This document shows positions 13,929 through 24,124 of a DNA stretch of 64,000 nucleotides, piece by piece. Where the stretch lies: the NCBI GenBank assembly GCA_023313575.1, contig JAJTTP010000006.1, forward strand, positions 1,240,001-1,304,000. The letters run 5' to 3'. The notes beneath the pieces are model-generated. The model saw only the letters and a list, made by a program, of their open reading frames with translations. It searched no databases and was not told the DNA's origin. Within the stretch, counting starts at the first letter, position 1, and each line of letters begins with the position of its first letter. The position numbers and the translations under genes were made by a program. The DNA is from Eutypella sp. D-1 (taxonomy: Eukaryota > Ascomycota > Sordariomycetes > Xylariales > Diatrypaceae).

Positions 13929-14994
13929 ATGCATTCAAATGCTGCAAATCTCGTCGTTGCGGGGGCTGCCCTGCTTCTGGGCACCGTCGTCCCGTTGGCC
14001 AGCGCCATTCCTTTGGAGGGTGAGCCGCAGAAGCTTTACCGCAGCCTGCTGAAGCGGGAACCCCCCTCGGCTCTCCCACCGAACGCGTCGGACGACGAGC
14101 TAAAGTGGCAACCCTCCATGGACTTCGACAGGGACGGCTGCTATAACACGCCCGCCATAGACGCCGACGGAAATGTCGCCGAGGGTCTCGATAAGTAAGT
14201 GCGGGGGGGGCAAGTCGTGAGGGGGAGAGAGTCGTCATTTGCGAACGCATAAAAAAATAGCATGCTAATTTGCTTTCCTTAGCAACTTTACCACGGGTCC
14301 TAGTAAGTCCTAACTTTCTGGCTGACTTGAGACCAGTTCCCATATTGTATCTGGTGGATAGTGCATACTATCAGGTATACACAATACCCGAAGGAATGGA
14401 ACATGCACGGAACCTTTTGTGTTCTAACGTGATATTCTCATGACAGAGGATTGTAGAGACGAGTCTGATCTGGACAACAACAACGTCTATGTGCGCACAC
14501 GCTGCAACAATGGATGGTGTGCCTACATGTACGACTACTCCTTCGAGAAGGACGTGGGGCTCGAGAATATATTCGACGTAGCGGGGCACCGGCACGACTG
14601 GGAGCACGTGGTGGTGTTCGTGGAAGGCGACGAGCTGCGGCTGGTCTCGGTGTCGGCCCACGGCGAATACGAGAAGAAGGCGGCGACCGACGACACGCTT
14701 TACATCGACGACGATACCCACGCCAAGGTAGTCTACCACAAGGACGGCGCTGGCACCCACGCCTTCCGCTTTGCGTCCAGGAATGACGACAACATCGAGA
14801 ATCATAAGGGCGAGTGGTTCCGTGGCCCCCTCGTCGGCTGGAAATCCGGCTTCCCCGGCGACACCCGCCACATCCTCTCCGCCCACGACTTCGGCTCCGC
14901 CAACCTTGGCATCAAGGACGACAGCTTCAGCAACCAGCTCAAGAGAGCGCGGAACGAGATTGTGACGGATTTCGACGACGAGCTGGACGAGTAA
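13929..14994 (+). CDS. NEP1-like protein (NLP/NPP1 family), secreted necrosis-inducing cytolysin
   Basis: Members of this family are secreted by plant-associated microbes, bind sphingolipids in the plant plasma membrane and permeabilise it in eudicots. The predicted protein has a hydrophobic signal peptide (about residues 1–26, ending near an Ala-Ser-Ala site), then the NPP1 domain. The family heptapeptide GHRHDWE is intact at about residues 142–148, and the cysteine pair expected for type 1 proteins is present shortly upstream. Three exons are inferred: 13929–14194, 14283–14302 (only 20 nt) and 14447–14994, giving about 277 residues; phases agree at both joins. No frameshift or premature stop was seen, so the gene appears intact. 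It stands alone between housekeeping genes. Whether this copy is toxic cannot be read from sequence, because many family members are not cytolytic. Confidence 0.9.
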
Positions 14995-15505
14995 GAGACT
15001 GGTCTACGCTGGGGCACTGTGCAGGTGGCTTCCGGTTTTGTCTGGTGTTTTTAACTTTTACGTCCACTGTTTTGCTGTGGACGAGATACCCCTGCCTTCG
15101 TACCCAGGATACCCGATTGCTTATTTTGTAATTTACTAGCGGTAGCCAAATCAGATGCCGGTTTGCAGTTCGCGGTGTGTGGAAACTCAGTTCCCTCGGA
15201 GAGTTTGTTTTCAGTGGATATGTAAAAGAACCCTGTTGCTTTTTGTACACATGCTTGAAGAGAGTGCCGGGAGCGTATTCTACCTACCAGAAACGCCCAG
15301 GAGAAACACTGGCAGAGGAATATGCCATTCAGGCAACAAACACTGTATCTGACTATTTTAAAATGCTGCTGGTGAGCCGCCACTGAGTGCAACAATGAGG
15401 ATGCACAAGAGGCAATATGAATGATGAGCAAATAAGTGTGATGCATACACATCCATGAACTATGCTCTTTAATTCTCGCCTCCTTGATGTGAACGGTGAT
15501 CATGT
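14995..15505. other. Intergenic region between convergent genes
   Basis: This spacer separates the 3' ends of the NEP1-like gene (plus strand) and the HAD phosphatase gene (minus strand). It should hold both 3' UTRs and polyadenylation regions. No further gene or repeat is seen. Confidence 0.5.
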
Positions 15506-16387
15506 TCACCCCGGCACAACGATGCCGAACATGTCGTATGGGAAATTCTCAAGACTACGCAGCTGTTTACCCCAGCCGTCGTCGAGCTCACCGAGTTGCT
15601 CTCGATCCCCGATGTCCACCAATCCCAGCCTTCCAGCGAGCACCTCTCTCTCCCGACCCACGTACTCGGCCGCCAGCTTTTGGTGTGGGACCCAAACTAC
15701 GCGCATACCCGCACGGCGACCCGCCTCGACCCCTATCACGCTGTCCTCGAATACTAGACACTCGCGGGGCTCAATTTTGGGAACACCATCGGGGAGGTTG
15801 TCGTTTATGGACTGCAACGCGACGAGATAGATATCAGGCGCGGGCTTGCCCCGGCCCTTGGGCACGCGCTTATCGTCGCCGAGCACCTTGTGGGCGGCGG
15901 GGATGAGGTCAAGGACGGCACGAGTAGTGGGCCGCGAAGTCTTGAGGTCGTAGTTTGGCTTCTCACTGCTGGTGGCGAGGGCAACCTGTACAGCGAGGCC
16001 GTCACCGTCTTCACCAGGGGTAATGGTCCGCGCACGGCCGAGGTTTGAGAGCAGTCGCTCGACGCCTGGCAGGGGCTGGCACTCGGGAAAATGGATGCGT
16101 TGTTGCTCCTTCTGCTCGCGGCCGTACTGCTCGCGCGAGATGGGCAGGCGTGCCCATTCGTGGAACACATCTCCATTCGACGACCCCGGAACTCCCATCA
16201 GTTTTGCCTTTAGTGACCATGGGAGAGACGGCCGCCCGTGCCGGTGCAGCACGATATCCGCGCACTGCGTGTAGATGTCCTCCGTGTTCAGGAGCAGCCC
16301 ATCCATGTCGAAGAGACAGGCGCGCACGGGCGGGAATGCGGGCGTCGCTGCTGTCGTGCCGGCCCCGGCTTGCTTCTCCGTCGCCAT
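15506..16387 (-). CDS. HAD-superfamily hydrolase (sugar-/nucleotide-phosphatase type)
   Basis: A single-exon gene of 293 residues. HAD motif I is FDMDGLLLNTED with the nucleophile and acid/base aspartates at residues 27 and 29. Motif II is seen as ATSS, the motif III lysine lies in GKPAPDIY, and motif IV is FEDSVIGVEAGRRAGM, followed by a capping C-terminus. This arrangement is that of the DL-glycerol-3-phosphatase / 2-deoxyglucose-6-phosphatase / pseudouridine-5'-phosphatase group, which dephosphorylates small phosphometabolites in the cytosol. The exact substrate cannot be told. The start is placed at the first ATG, 26 residues before motif I. Confidence 0.88.
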   Translation of the reverse strand: MATEKQAGAGTTAATPAFPPVRACLFDMDGLLLNTEDIYTQCADIVLHRHGRPSLPWSLKAKLMGVPGSSNGDVFHEWARLPISREQYGREQKEQQRIHFPECQPLPGVERLLSNLGRARTITPGEDGDGLAVQVALATSSEKPNYDLKTSRPTTRAVLDLIPAAHKVLGDDKRVPKGRGKPAPDIYLVALQSINDNLPDGVPKIEPRECLVFEDSVIGVEAGRRAGMRVVWVPHQKLAAEYVGREREVLAGRLGLVDIGDREQLGELDDGWGKQLRSLENFPYDMFGIVVPG

Positions 16388-16933
16388 TGGCTTTGCAGCT
16401 TTCCCCTGTATACTGCTCTATGGCCTCCACTGAATACAGGGGTGTAGTTTGTGCTCTCGCTTGGTTGATTGGCTGGCTTGCGGTGTTCAACTTGATTACT
16501 CCAGGCTGTTAAAGACGCCAAGTACGAAATGGAAGGCTGAGCAATGCTTCTGAAATATGTACTTTGGAGGGGAAGGATGAGGTCTCCAAGGAAGTTGTTG
16601 TACAGCTACATTGGATGTGGTTGGCAAGGTCTAACTGATGTCGATTCCATACTTTCATGAAGAGGCGAAACTTCCTTATTAAAAGCGACCACAAACCGAG
16701 AAATACGTAACATAAACTCTAGACGATGTGTTTCACGTACGACTGGCTGGCGATATTGTAGACAGATGGCTCCACTAATTTATAGGCCCCACTATCCCAG
16801 TAAGGACCTCGGGAAGAAGCTGTAAAAAAACGTTGGCGGCCAATGATGTCATCATAAACAAGTAAATATGCACAGTTCAACGTTTTACGGTATGTAACAT
16901 ATTCTCATGGCCGTTAATTACATACGGTAAATA
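16388..16933. other. Intergenic region upstream of the HAD gene
   Basis: Non-coding, AT-richer spacer between the 3' end of the PAC3-like gene and the start of the HAD gene, both on the minus strand. It should contain the HAD promoter. No distinct element is recognised. Confidence 0.45.
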
Positions 16934-17445
16934 TCATAAGACTTTCTGGATAAGCTCGATGAAATCAAAAAAAGCCTCCCGGTCGGGTTTGAATTTCCGT
17001 ATGCCAAGGCCGACGACGAGTGTGCGGCGTTCCTCCGGATCCCTCCTGGCGATGTGGCTGGCAATCTGGACGGCGTAGAGCTGGGCCAGGGATTCGCGCT
17101 CTTCCCCGCCACCGCCGAATAGCGTCTTAGGGGTGAGGTGAGCCAGAGGCAGTAAGCTCGCATTGGGCAGAGTCATGTCCAAGAGAGCTGGCGAGGGTGC
17201 TGATAACGGTACTTGGATCTGTTGCATCATGAGATGACGTTTTGAACTAGAGGATCTTATGTCGAAGTGGGCATGTGGAAAGAGGATCTTACCCATTGTG
17301 ATAATCTGCCGTCCTGAGAGAGAGTGAAAAGTATCTTGTCCTCGAATGAGACAGACGACACCTCAGTGAGGATGTCATCGACTACTCCCGAAGCCTGTCT
17401 CGTTGGAGCGGGAAATAACTCTTCGATGACCTGCGACTCACTCAT
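16934..17445 (-). CDS. Proteasome assembly chaperone 3-like protein (PAC3/Irc25 type)
   Basis: Two exons, 17293–17445 and 16934–17218, join in phase across a 74-nt intron and give 145 residues. The join restores a run (DGRLSQW then IQVPLS) that matches the shape of PAC3-type chaperones: a small alpha/beta protein with FEDKILFTLSQDGRL early and VGLGIRK late. PAC3 acts with PAC4 in the cytosol to assemble the alpha ring of the 20S proteasome. The family call rests on length and a few motif-like stretches, so it is fairly but not fully secure. The gene is divergent from the ECM16/DHR1 helicase gene, with 478 bp between the two start codons. Confidence 0.7.
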
Positions 17446-17923
17446 CTTCTGCAGGTGAGTTTGGATTTGCTGGGAGAGACTTATTAAAAAACGATATTGT
17501 TGTGTTTGACTCCTCCCCGTTACTCAGGCTTTGCTCAGTAAGTTCCAACAAGCCCTGAAGATGTTTCTGGTGAATTGCCAGGATACTAGGTACATTAGGT
17601 ATATTCTCGATGTAAGTATAATGTGGGGTTTAGTTACCTAGGTACTTGGAGCCGGCCGGGTACAGCGCTACTGGCTCTGGCGCTACGACAGGGGGATATA
17701 CATAGGCTCTAGGTATGCCGGAGATAGGTGGACCGGAGATAGGCACCTTGCGCTAGCTTTATTCGGAAATTCCACTGAAAAAAGTTCTTAACCAACGACT
17801 AGAATTTCCAACAAGTTATTGCCATATCTTATCAATTTATCAACTACCTCCTTGATTATTGTCCAAGCTGTGGTTTCGGTTTCTTTTCTTTCTTTTTGCG
17901 CTTTATATCTGCTGAGCGTGAGA
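17446..17923. promoter_or_regulatory. Shared divergent promoter of PAC3-like gene and ECM16/DHR1
   Basis: 478 bp separate two divergent start codons. The spacer contains an exact TACCTAGGTA palindrome at 17635–17644 and related TAGGTA half-sites near 17588–17600 and 17712. No TATA box or other known site is convincing. Common regulation of proteasome and ribosome assembly genes is possible but only inferred from the arrangement. Confidence 0.45.
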
Positions 17924-20900
17924 ATGCCGAAGTTTGTACCACGCCAAAGAAAACATAAAGTTCTTGCACGTGAGAAGGCACGGCAGGATGCCGACCATGA
18001 AGGCGCTGGTCTGCCGGCGCATACCGATGACAACGATAGCAACGCCGTAGAAATTATTCCGGAGGCCCAGAGAGCCGCCCGAGACGCTAGGAGGGCCGAG
18101 CTAAGAAAAGAGCTCAGAGGTGATGGCGCAGTGAGCGGCAAGAAGGCCAAGCGTCTGGAGAAATATATCGACAATAAGCTCAAAAAGGATGAAAATCGAG
18201 CTCTTCTTTCCAAGCTCGCCCAGAGCAAGATTGATACCAGTTTGTTTCAAAGCAGTCGAAGCTTGGGCCAGGGAAAGGAGACAAAGCGCCAAGCTCTCAG
18301 CAGAGCATTTCGGGAGAAGGAAGCGGGCGTCGGCCAGGACGATGCCGACGACATACTGTTTGAGCCTAGGCGGCCGTCGATTAGCGACGTATCAGATGAA
18401 GAGCCTGCAGCAAAAATTCCCCTTCAGAAGGAACCTCATTTACCACCACCACCACAAAATCCTTCTGCGGGGACTGTTAATGGTCCTACTGAGGTTTCTA
18501 AGAGCGCAGAAACTCCTATACCGCCGACTGTGGCCGGCTCCGGCCTCAAACGACCCCTGGAACTGGATGATGAGGGGCGCCCGATCATTCAGAAGCGCCA
18601 AAAACGTGGCGGAGTAAAGTCAAAAATATCTCTACGACCCCAGGTCGTGACCGAAGAACAATCACCTAACGATTCGGACGATCAATCAGAAGCAGAATGG
18701 AACGGCTTCAATTCCGATGCACCAACTCAAGATTCAAATAGTTCAGAGGAAGGAGCCTCTGATGATGAATCCGAAGAGGAATCCGATGACGCGTCAGTAG
18801 CTGAATCTTCAAGCGAAGATGCGTCTTCTGGTGATGAAAATGAGGACACAGGTGGTAAACAGAGGTCATCAGCATTCAAAGCATGGGCACACGAGCAGAG
18901 GAACCAGGCTCTAGGGTATAATCCCGTAGAGGGTGGCACTGCAGCTCTTGATATACCAAAGCTCAAGAACTTCAAGCCTCGTGCCCCAGAGGCTGAGCCA
19001 CTACCAGAGGAGCTGCTGCCCACCAAAGACAGCAACAGAAAGGCATTCAGTGTTTCGGTCACTAGATCGCAAGACATCCAAGATGCCCGGTTAAAACTCC
19101 CCGTCGTGGCCGAAGAGCAGAGAATCATGGAGGCCATCTACAACAACAACACCGTCATAATTTGTGGTGCTACTGGCTCAGGAAAGACTACCCAAGTACC
19201 ACAATTTCTGTTCGAAGCGGGCTACGGCTCGCCAGACTCGCCAACTCCCGGACTAATTGGAGTCACGCAGCCACGGAAAGTTGCTGCAGTGAGCATGTCA
19301 AAACGCGTGGGTGAGGAACTTGGAGACCGGTCAAATACCGTGGCGTATCAGATCCGGTTTGAAGGGACTACTGATGAGAAGACTGCTATCAAATTTATGA
19401 CTGATGGTGTGCTGCTTCGAGAAGTGGCCAACGACATCGCTCTCCGCAAATATTCGGCGGTCATCATAGACGAGGCCCACGAAAGAAGCGTCAATACAGA
19501 CATCCTCATCGGAATGTTAAGCCGTGTCGTCAAATTGCGAGAGGAGATGTCCCAGGACGACCCTAATACCTCGCCATTGAAGCTCATAATCATGTCAGCC
19601 ACTTTGCGAGTCGATGATCTTACCCGAAACCCTACGTTATTCCCGGTCCCACCGCCCGTGCTCGAGGTTGAGGGCCGTCAACACCCGGTCACAGTACATT
19701 TTGCAAGGCAGACGCGTCACGATTATGTAGAGGAAGCGTTCAAAAAGATCAGCAGGGGACATCGCAAGCTCCCGCCTGGCGGCTTTCTCGTTTTCCTCAC
19801 AGGGCACGACGAGATACAGAGGCTTAGCAAAATGCTGAAACATGCGTCTGGAGGCCTTAATCCTGCTCCGTATTCCAAGGTTCGAATATCTGCCAATGAT
19901 GCCCCTCTAGAGGTCGAGGATATTGACTTTGGCAATGTGGACGATAATGCGAATGATGATCGAGATGGATTGCCGTTTTTAGACGATGATGACGATGCGG
20001 AAGAAGAGGAAGAAGGGGAGTTCGACGTTCCCGAAGAGCTTGGCGCTGGCCCACGCCCACTGAAAATGCACATTCTTCCCCTGTACTCGTTACTGCCAAC
20101 CAAGGAGCAAATGCGCGTATTCGAGGACCCTCCGGAAGGTGCGCGGCAAATCATTCTTGCCACAAATGTTGCTGAGACGAGTTTGACCATTCCTGGTACT
20201 CGATATGTGTTCGATTGCGGAAGGTCTAAAGAGCGGAAATATAACAGAGATACGGGCGTCCAGAGCTACGAGATCGGCTGGATTAGCAAAGCCAGCGCCA
20301 ATCAGCGGTCTGGTCGCGCCGGACGAACCGGGCCAGGCCACTGTTACCGCCTCTACTCATCTGCAGTCTACGAGCGGGACTTCGCCGAGTTCGCCGAACC
20401 CGAACTGCTGAGGATGCCAATTGAGGGCGTCGTGCTCCAGCTGAAGGCCATGAGGCTCCAGCACGTCGTCAACTTCCCCTTCCCGACCCCGCCGGACCGA
20501 CAAAGCATAGCAAAGGCGGAGAAGATGCTCCAGTACCTCTCCGCCATCACCCCAGGCGGGCAGGCCACCCAGATCGGGTCGACCATGGCCAGGTTTCCCT
20601 TGCCGCCCAGGTTCGCCCGCATCCTTCTGATCGGACACTTGCACGACTGCCTGCCCTACACGGTGGCGCTCGTCGCCGGCCTTTCCGTAGCGGAGATCTT
20701 CATACCGGAGAGCCAGGCGGTACCAGCGCCGACCGAGGCGGAGGAGGAGGAAGGCCGGCAGCGAGGGTTCCGCACGAACGAAGAGGTGGCAGCAGAGACG
20801 CGACGGGCCCAGGCGCGGCGTAGCTACACGGAGGCGCACCGGAACTTCGCGTCGCTGGACGGGGCATCGGACGCGATGAAGCTGCTGCAGGCGGTGGGAG

Positions 20901-21646
20901 AGTACGCGCACGAGCCGACGGAGGCGTGGTGCGCGCGGCACTTCGTGCGCGCGCGCGCCCTGCTCGAGGCCCAGAAGCTGCGCCGCCAGATCACCATGCT
21001 CCTGGCGCGCGACGTGCCGGCTTTCGCCGGCCTCGCCTTCCAGGAGGCCCTGCCCCGCCCCGCCCCGCGCCAGGTCGCCGCCCTCAAGCAGATGCTCGCC
21101 GCCGGCTTCGTCGACCAAGTCGCCATCCGCGCGGACCTCGCCCCCGTCCCGCCTCCCGAGTCCCACCGCAAGCCCCGCCGCGCCATCGACGTCCCCTATG
21201 TGCCGCTGCAGCCGATCCACGACCCCGGCTCCGGGGCCGCGGCCGCGCCGGAGGATAGCGCCGTCTACGTGCACCCGTCGTCGGTGCTCGCGCGCTTCAG
21301 CCCGCAGGAGCTGCCGGAGTATGTGGTGTACGGGGGCTTGCAACGGGCGTCATCGTCGGGCCCCAGCGCCGACGACTCCGATGCCCCCGTCAGGAAACCC
21401 AAGACCCGCATGTTGGCGCTCACGGACGTGACGGGGGCGCAGCTCGCGGGACTCGCTAAGGGCACGCCGCTGCTTACGTACGGGAAACCGATCAAGGAGG
21501 CTAGGGTCGAGGGCGACGACACCCGCAGAGACTGCTGGGTCGTGCCGTACCTCCGGGCCGAGGGCACCGGGGGCCAGGGGTGGCCGCTGCCCGTTGTCAA
21601 GGTCAGGCAGAGGAAGGTCGCGGGGAAAGGGTGGGTTGTCGAGTAG
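17924..21646 (+). CDS. ECM16: DEAH-box RNA helicase ECM16/DHR1 (DHX37 type), 18S rRNA maturation
   Basis: Dhr1 is a nucleolar helicase that releases U3 snoRNA from pre-rRNA during small-subunit assembly. The frame is open from further upstream, but the ATG at 17924 gives the expected basic start MPKFVPRQRKHKV and a protein of 1240 residues, close to the family length. An acidic/basic low-complexity N-terminal third precedes the helicase core: Walker A GATGSGKTTQ near residue 414, DEAH near 516, SAT near 558, and QRSGRAGRTGPG near 794. These are followed by HA2 and OB-fold regions and a C-terminal extension ending KGWVVE. An acidic insert (DDDDDAEEEEEGE) lies between the two RecA lobes. No intron is needed. 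Base composition changes within the gene: from about 20640 the codons become very GC-rich. Confidence 0.92.
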   Translation: MPKFVPRQRKHKVLAREKARQDADHEGAGLPAHTDDNDSNAVEIIPEAQRAARDARRAELRKELRGDGAVSGKKAKRLEKYIDNKLKKDENRALLSKLAQSKIDTSLFQSSRSLGQGKETKRQALSRAFREKEAGVGQDDADDILFEPRRPSISDVSDEEPAAKIPLQKEPHLPPPPQNPSAGTVNGPTEVSKSAETPIPPTVAGSGLKRPLELDDEGRPIIQKRQKRGGVKSKISLRPQVVTEEQSPNDSDDQSEAEWNGFNSDAPTQDSNSSEEGASDDESEEESDDASVAESSSEDASSGDENEDTGGKQRSSAFKAWAHEQRNQALGYNPVEGGTAALDIPKLKNFKPRAPEAEPLPEELLPTKDSNRKAFSVSVTRSQDIQDARLKLPVVAEEQRIMEAIYNNNTVIICGATGSGKTTQVPQFLFEAGYGSPDSPTPGLIGVTQPRKVAAVSMSKRVGEELGDRSNTVAYQIRFEGTTDEKTAIKFMTDGVLLREVANDIALRKYSAVIIDEAHERSVNTDILIGMLSRVVKLREEMSQDDPNTSPLKLIIMSATLRVDDLTRNPTLFPVPPPVLEVEGRQHPVTVHFARQTRHDYVEEAFKKISRGHRKLPPGGFLVFLTGHDEIQRLSKMLKHASGGLNPAPYSKVRISANDAPLEVEDIDFGNVDDNANDDRDGLPFLDDDDDAEEEEEGEFDVPEELGAGPRPLKMHILPLYSLLPTKEQMRVFEDPPEGARQIILATNVAETSLTIPGTRYVFDCGRSKERKYNRDTGVQSYEIGWISKASANQRSGRAGRTGPGHCYRLYSSAVYERDFAEFAEPELLRMPIEGVVLQLKAMRLQHVVNFPFPTPPDRQSIAKAEKMLQYLSAITPGGQATQIGSTMARFPLPPRFARILLIGHLHDCLPYTVALVAGLSVAEIFIPESQAVPAPTEAEEEEGRQRGFRTNEEVAAETRRAQARRSYTEAHRNFASLDGASDAMKLLQAVGEYAHEPTEAWCARHFVRARALLEAQKLRRQITMLLARDVPAFAGLAFQEALPRPAPRQVAALKQMLAAGFVDQVAIRADLAPVPPPESHRKPRRAIDVPYVPLQPIHDPGSGAAAAPEDSAVYVHPSSVLARFSPQELPEYVVYGGLQRASSSGPSADDSDAPVRKPKTRMLALTDVTGAQLAGLAKGTPLLTYGKPIKEARVEGDDTRRDCWVVPYLRAEGTGGQGWPLPVVKVRQRKVAGKGWVVE

Positions 21647-22228
21647 GATTTATTGATTTGAGGATAGCGATAGAATAGATGGATGTAATAGCAATCACGC
21701 GAGACGATATCAATGCGTGTTGTTTGATAACGATGAATGTCCTCAAAGAAGGATCGGAAATAGTACCCTTTGCCTGCTACGATCATGGAAATAATATAAT
21801 AATCAGGTTCGCTTATATTCGCCTGTGCGGGTATATGTATATATGTAGGATATCTATGCGCAGGGATAAGAATAAAAAAATGATGGGGTATCAATCATCA
21901 TGTCGACTTTTTGTCTTTTCCCCGTATCCGATTCCGCCCCAGCAAACCACATCGCTTCCCAAAACGCCGGTAATGGGACCTTAATAAGACCCCCCTATAG
22001 CTTCATTAATGAAACGCACGCCTCCTCCGACCCGTGGCCATGCTTAAATCATGCATCCTTTCCCTTGCTTTTTTTCGTCGGCGTGACATCCGGCGTGGCG
22101 CCCCCCCTGTTCCTCTTGCCCGCACCGTTTGCCTTGCTCTTCCTCTTCTTCTTCGCGGAGGCGGTGTTGTCGTTGTCGTCGTCACCCTCCTCGTCCTGTC
22201 GCCGGCGCTTGCTACCCGACGCCCCCTC
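21647..22228. other. Intergenic region between convergent ECM16 and MED6
   Basis: The spacer holds the two 3' UTRs. The first 250 bp are AT-rich; the part next to MED6 has long C/T runs that mirror the Lys/Ser-rich MED6 C-terminus on the other strand. No additional gene is supported. Confidence 0.45.
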
Positions 22229-23379
22229 CTAGGAGGACGATGGTGTCACGCCGCCGGGTCCACCAGGACCGCTGCCGCCAGCGCCGGCGCCGCCGCTTTG
22301 CTTGCTCTTCCGGCGCTTCGGCTTCGAGGGCAGGCCGGAGGTCGGGGTCTTGGGCGTCTTGGGCGTCGCGGTGCCCTTCTCGTCCTTGCCGGCGTTCTTC
22401 GCGTTGGCGTTGGCGGCGGCGGGTGAGGCGGAGGTGGAGGCGGTAGAGGTCGGGATCTGCAGGCGGGAGATGTCGGGTTTTCGCCCCGTGGAGCTGAGGT
22501 GGAAACCCCCCGGCCCCCCCGTGATCGGGTTCTCGTCCATGTACTCGCCGCCGAACTGCATGTGGACGGCGAAGGACTGCTCGGCGAGCCGCGCGTCGAG
22601 TTCCGCCGCCTTCTTCGTCGCTGTTGTCGAGGACGAGTCTGCGGCGCCGTTGCTCTTGCTCGTCTGCTGCTGGCTGTCCGGCATCGGCGTCGCCTCCTTG
22701 GACCCTAGGAGGGCGCGGCCGCTGCGGGCGCCTGCATTGGGCCCCGGTGCTACCTTGTACATATGGCCCTGGGAGGGCGACCAGGTGCGCACTGCATCCG
22801 CAGCCGGGAAGACTTTACTGAGGGCGGAGGCTATGGTGGACTGTTGTGGGCGAAGGTAGGTAGGTTAGTGGCAAAGTACGCAGAGACCTAAATAAGGGAA
22901 ACCCAGCCAGCCGGCTTCCCACTAGAAGAACGTACCACGCGGAAACCCAGAATGTCGGCCAGGGTGGGGGCCTGGTAGATATTATCGCCGACGACGTAGT
23001 AGGCGGCATGGACGGCGATATCGTCCTCTTCGCCCTGGCGCTTACGGCGGGTCTGCTTGCGGATGACCCAGACGCCGGTGCCGGTGCCGGGGGCCATCTC
23101 GGCGGGCTCCTGGGCGACGATGAACTCGAGGCCGGACATGGTGCGCAGGCGGGCCTCGAAGGCCTCGCGGGTCTGGATCACGGGGAACAGGCTCGGGTTT
23201 ACCATGGCCTGGCTTAGTAGTAGCGCGTTGTTGGACGTCCGGTCGAAAAACGGCGACTCCGCGAAGTACATCAGCACGGAGTTGGAGTGGATCCCCTGCA
23301 TCTGCGCCGCGAACGGCGGGTGCCGCCATTGGATCTCGTCTAGTGGCGGATCGTTGTTGCTGCCTGTCGCTGTCGCCAT
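22229..23379 (-). CDS. MED6: MED6, Mediator head-module subunit
   Basis: MED6 sits in the Mediator head and contacts RNA polymerase II in the nucleus. Exons 22936–23379 and 22229–22840 are separated by a 95-nt intron (phase 0) and give 351 residues. The N-terminal domain shows the family pattern: WRHPPF near residue 18, VLMYFAESPFFDRTSNN near 35–51, and later HAAYYVVGDNIYQAP and DILGFRV just before the intron, continuing as STIASAL. The C-terminal part is Ser/Ala/Gly-rich with a basic patch (KPKRRKSKQ), as expected for a disordered fungal extension. Confidence 0.93.
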
Positions 23380-24124
23380 TGCTCTGATGCACGGATGTTG
23401 TGGTTTGTGGTGGTCGTGGTGGGTGGTTTGGGTGTTGATTCGACGGAAGCTGTGCCCTTTTCGTACCTGTCTTTTCAGACACGGCTGTTGCTGTTCGTAA
23501 TTGTATGCGAGCCGAGAGAATTCGGGGCGGATATCGTAATGATTGGAAGTGGAAAGGTTGACGGGCTTTATTATGTATAGTTGGTGGTTGGCTGATGTTG
23601 AGTGGTGAGTGAAGAAAGTATGAAGGTATCACAAAAAGTTAGAAAGGTTTCAATGGGTTGGGAAGGTTGTTACGTTATAAGCTACCTAAGTAGGTACCAA
23701 GTAATGACTGCCTAAGTACAATAGGTACAGACGGGAGCTGGGGCACCTAACCGGCCCTGGAGACATTAGTCATAGCTACCTACTTCGTATTCTGCCACTA
23801 GTTGACCTGGTTGGAGCTACCCTGTATGTACATAACTACTTAGGTAAGTGCAACAACCCGCATTCAGCCTCTAGAGTAAGGCTATAGCCTCTCTACTTCA
23901 GCGACCTACCGCCAGGTTAGCTCCGTACTTTTCAACCACTTGCGCAATTGTATCTTTAACTTACGCCCTGCATCCTTCGCACCCACTTTCAACCGTTCAA
24001 CATTCCATCTAAACAGGAAACCATAACAAACCAAAACGAAGAAGAAACCCACCTCTGACATTCCGGAGAGACTAAAATTGATACTTAAAATTATTATTAT
24101 TATCATTATTATCAAGATTTCGCC
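23380..24124. promoter_or_regulatory. Divergent promoter region of MED6 and the MMTAG-domain gene
   Basis: 745 bp between two start codons. The centre (about 23680–23860) is crowded with CTACCTAAGTAGGTACC-like and CTTAGGTAAG-like sequences, variants of the TACCTAGGTA motif seen elsewhere in the window. An (ATT)n-like stretch (TTATTATTATTATCATTATTATC) lies just before 24125. Function is unknown. Confidence 0.45.

Noticed and set aside
20357..21343. 328-codon minus-strand frame opposite the 3' part of ECM16
   Set aside because: It is a shadow of the very GC-rich sense gene, with Arg/Gly/His-rich composition and no family motif; the sense frame has clear helicase signatures.
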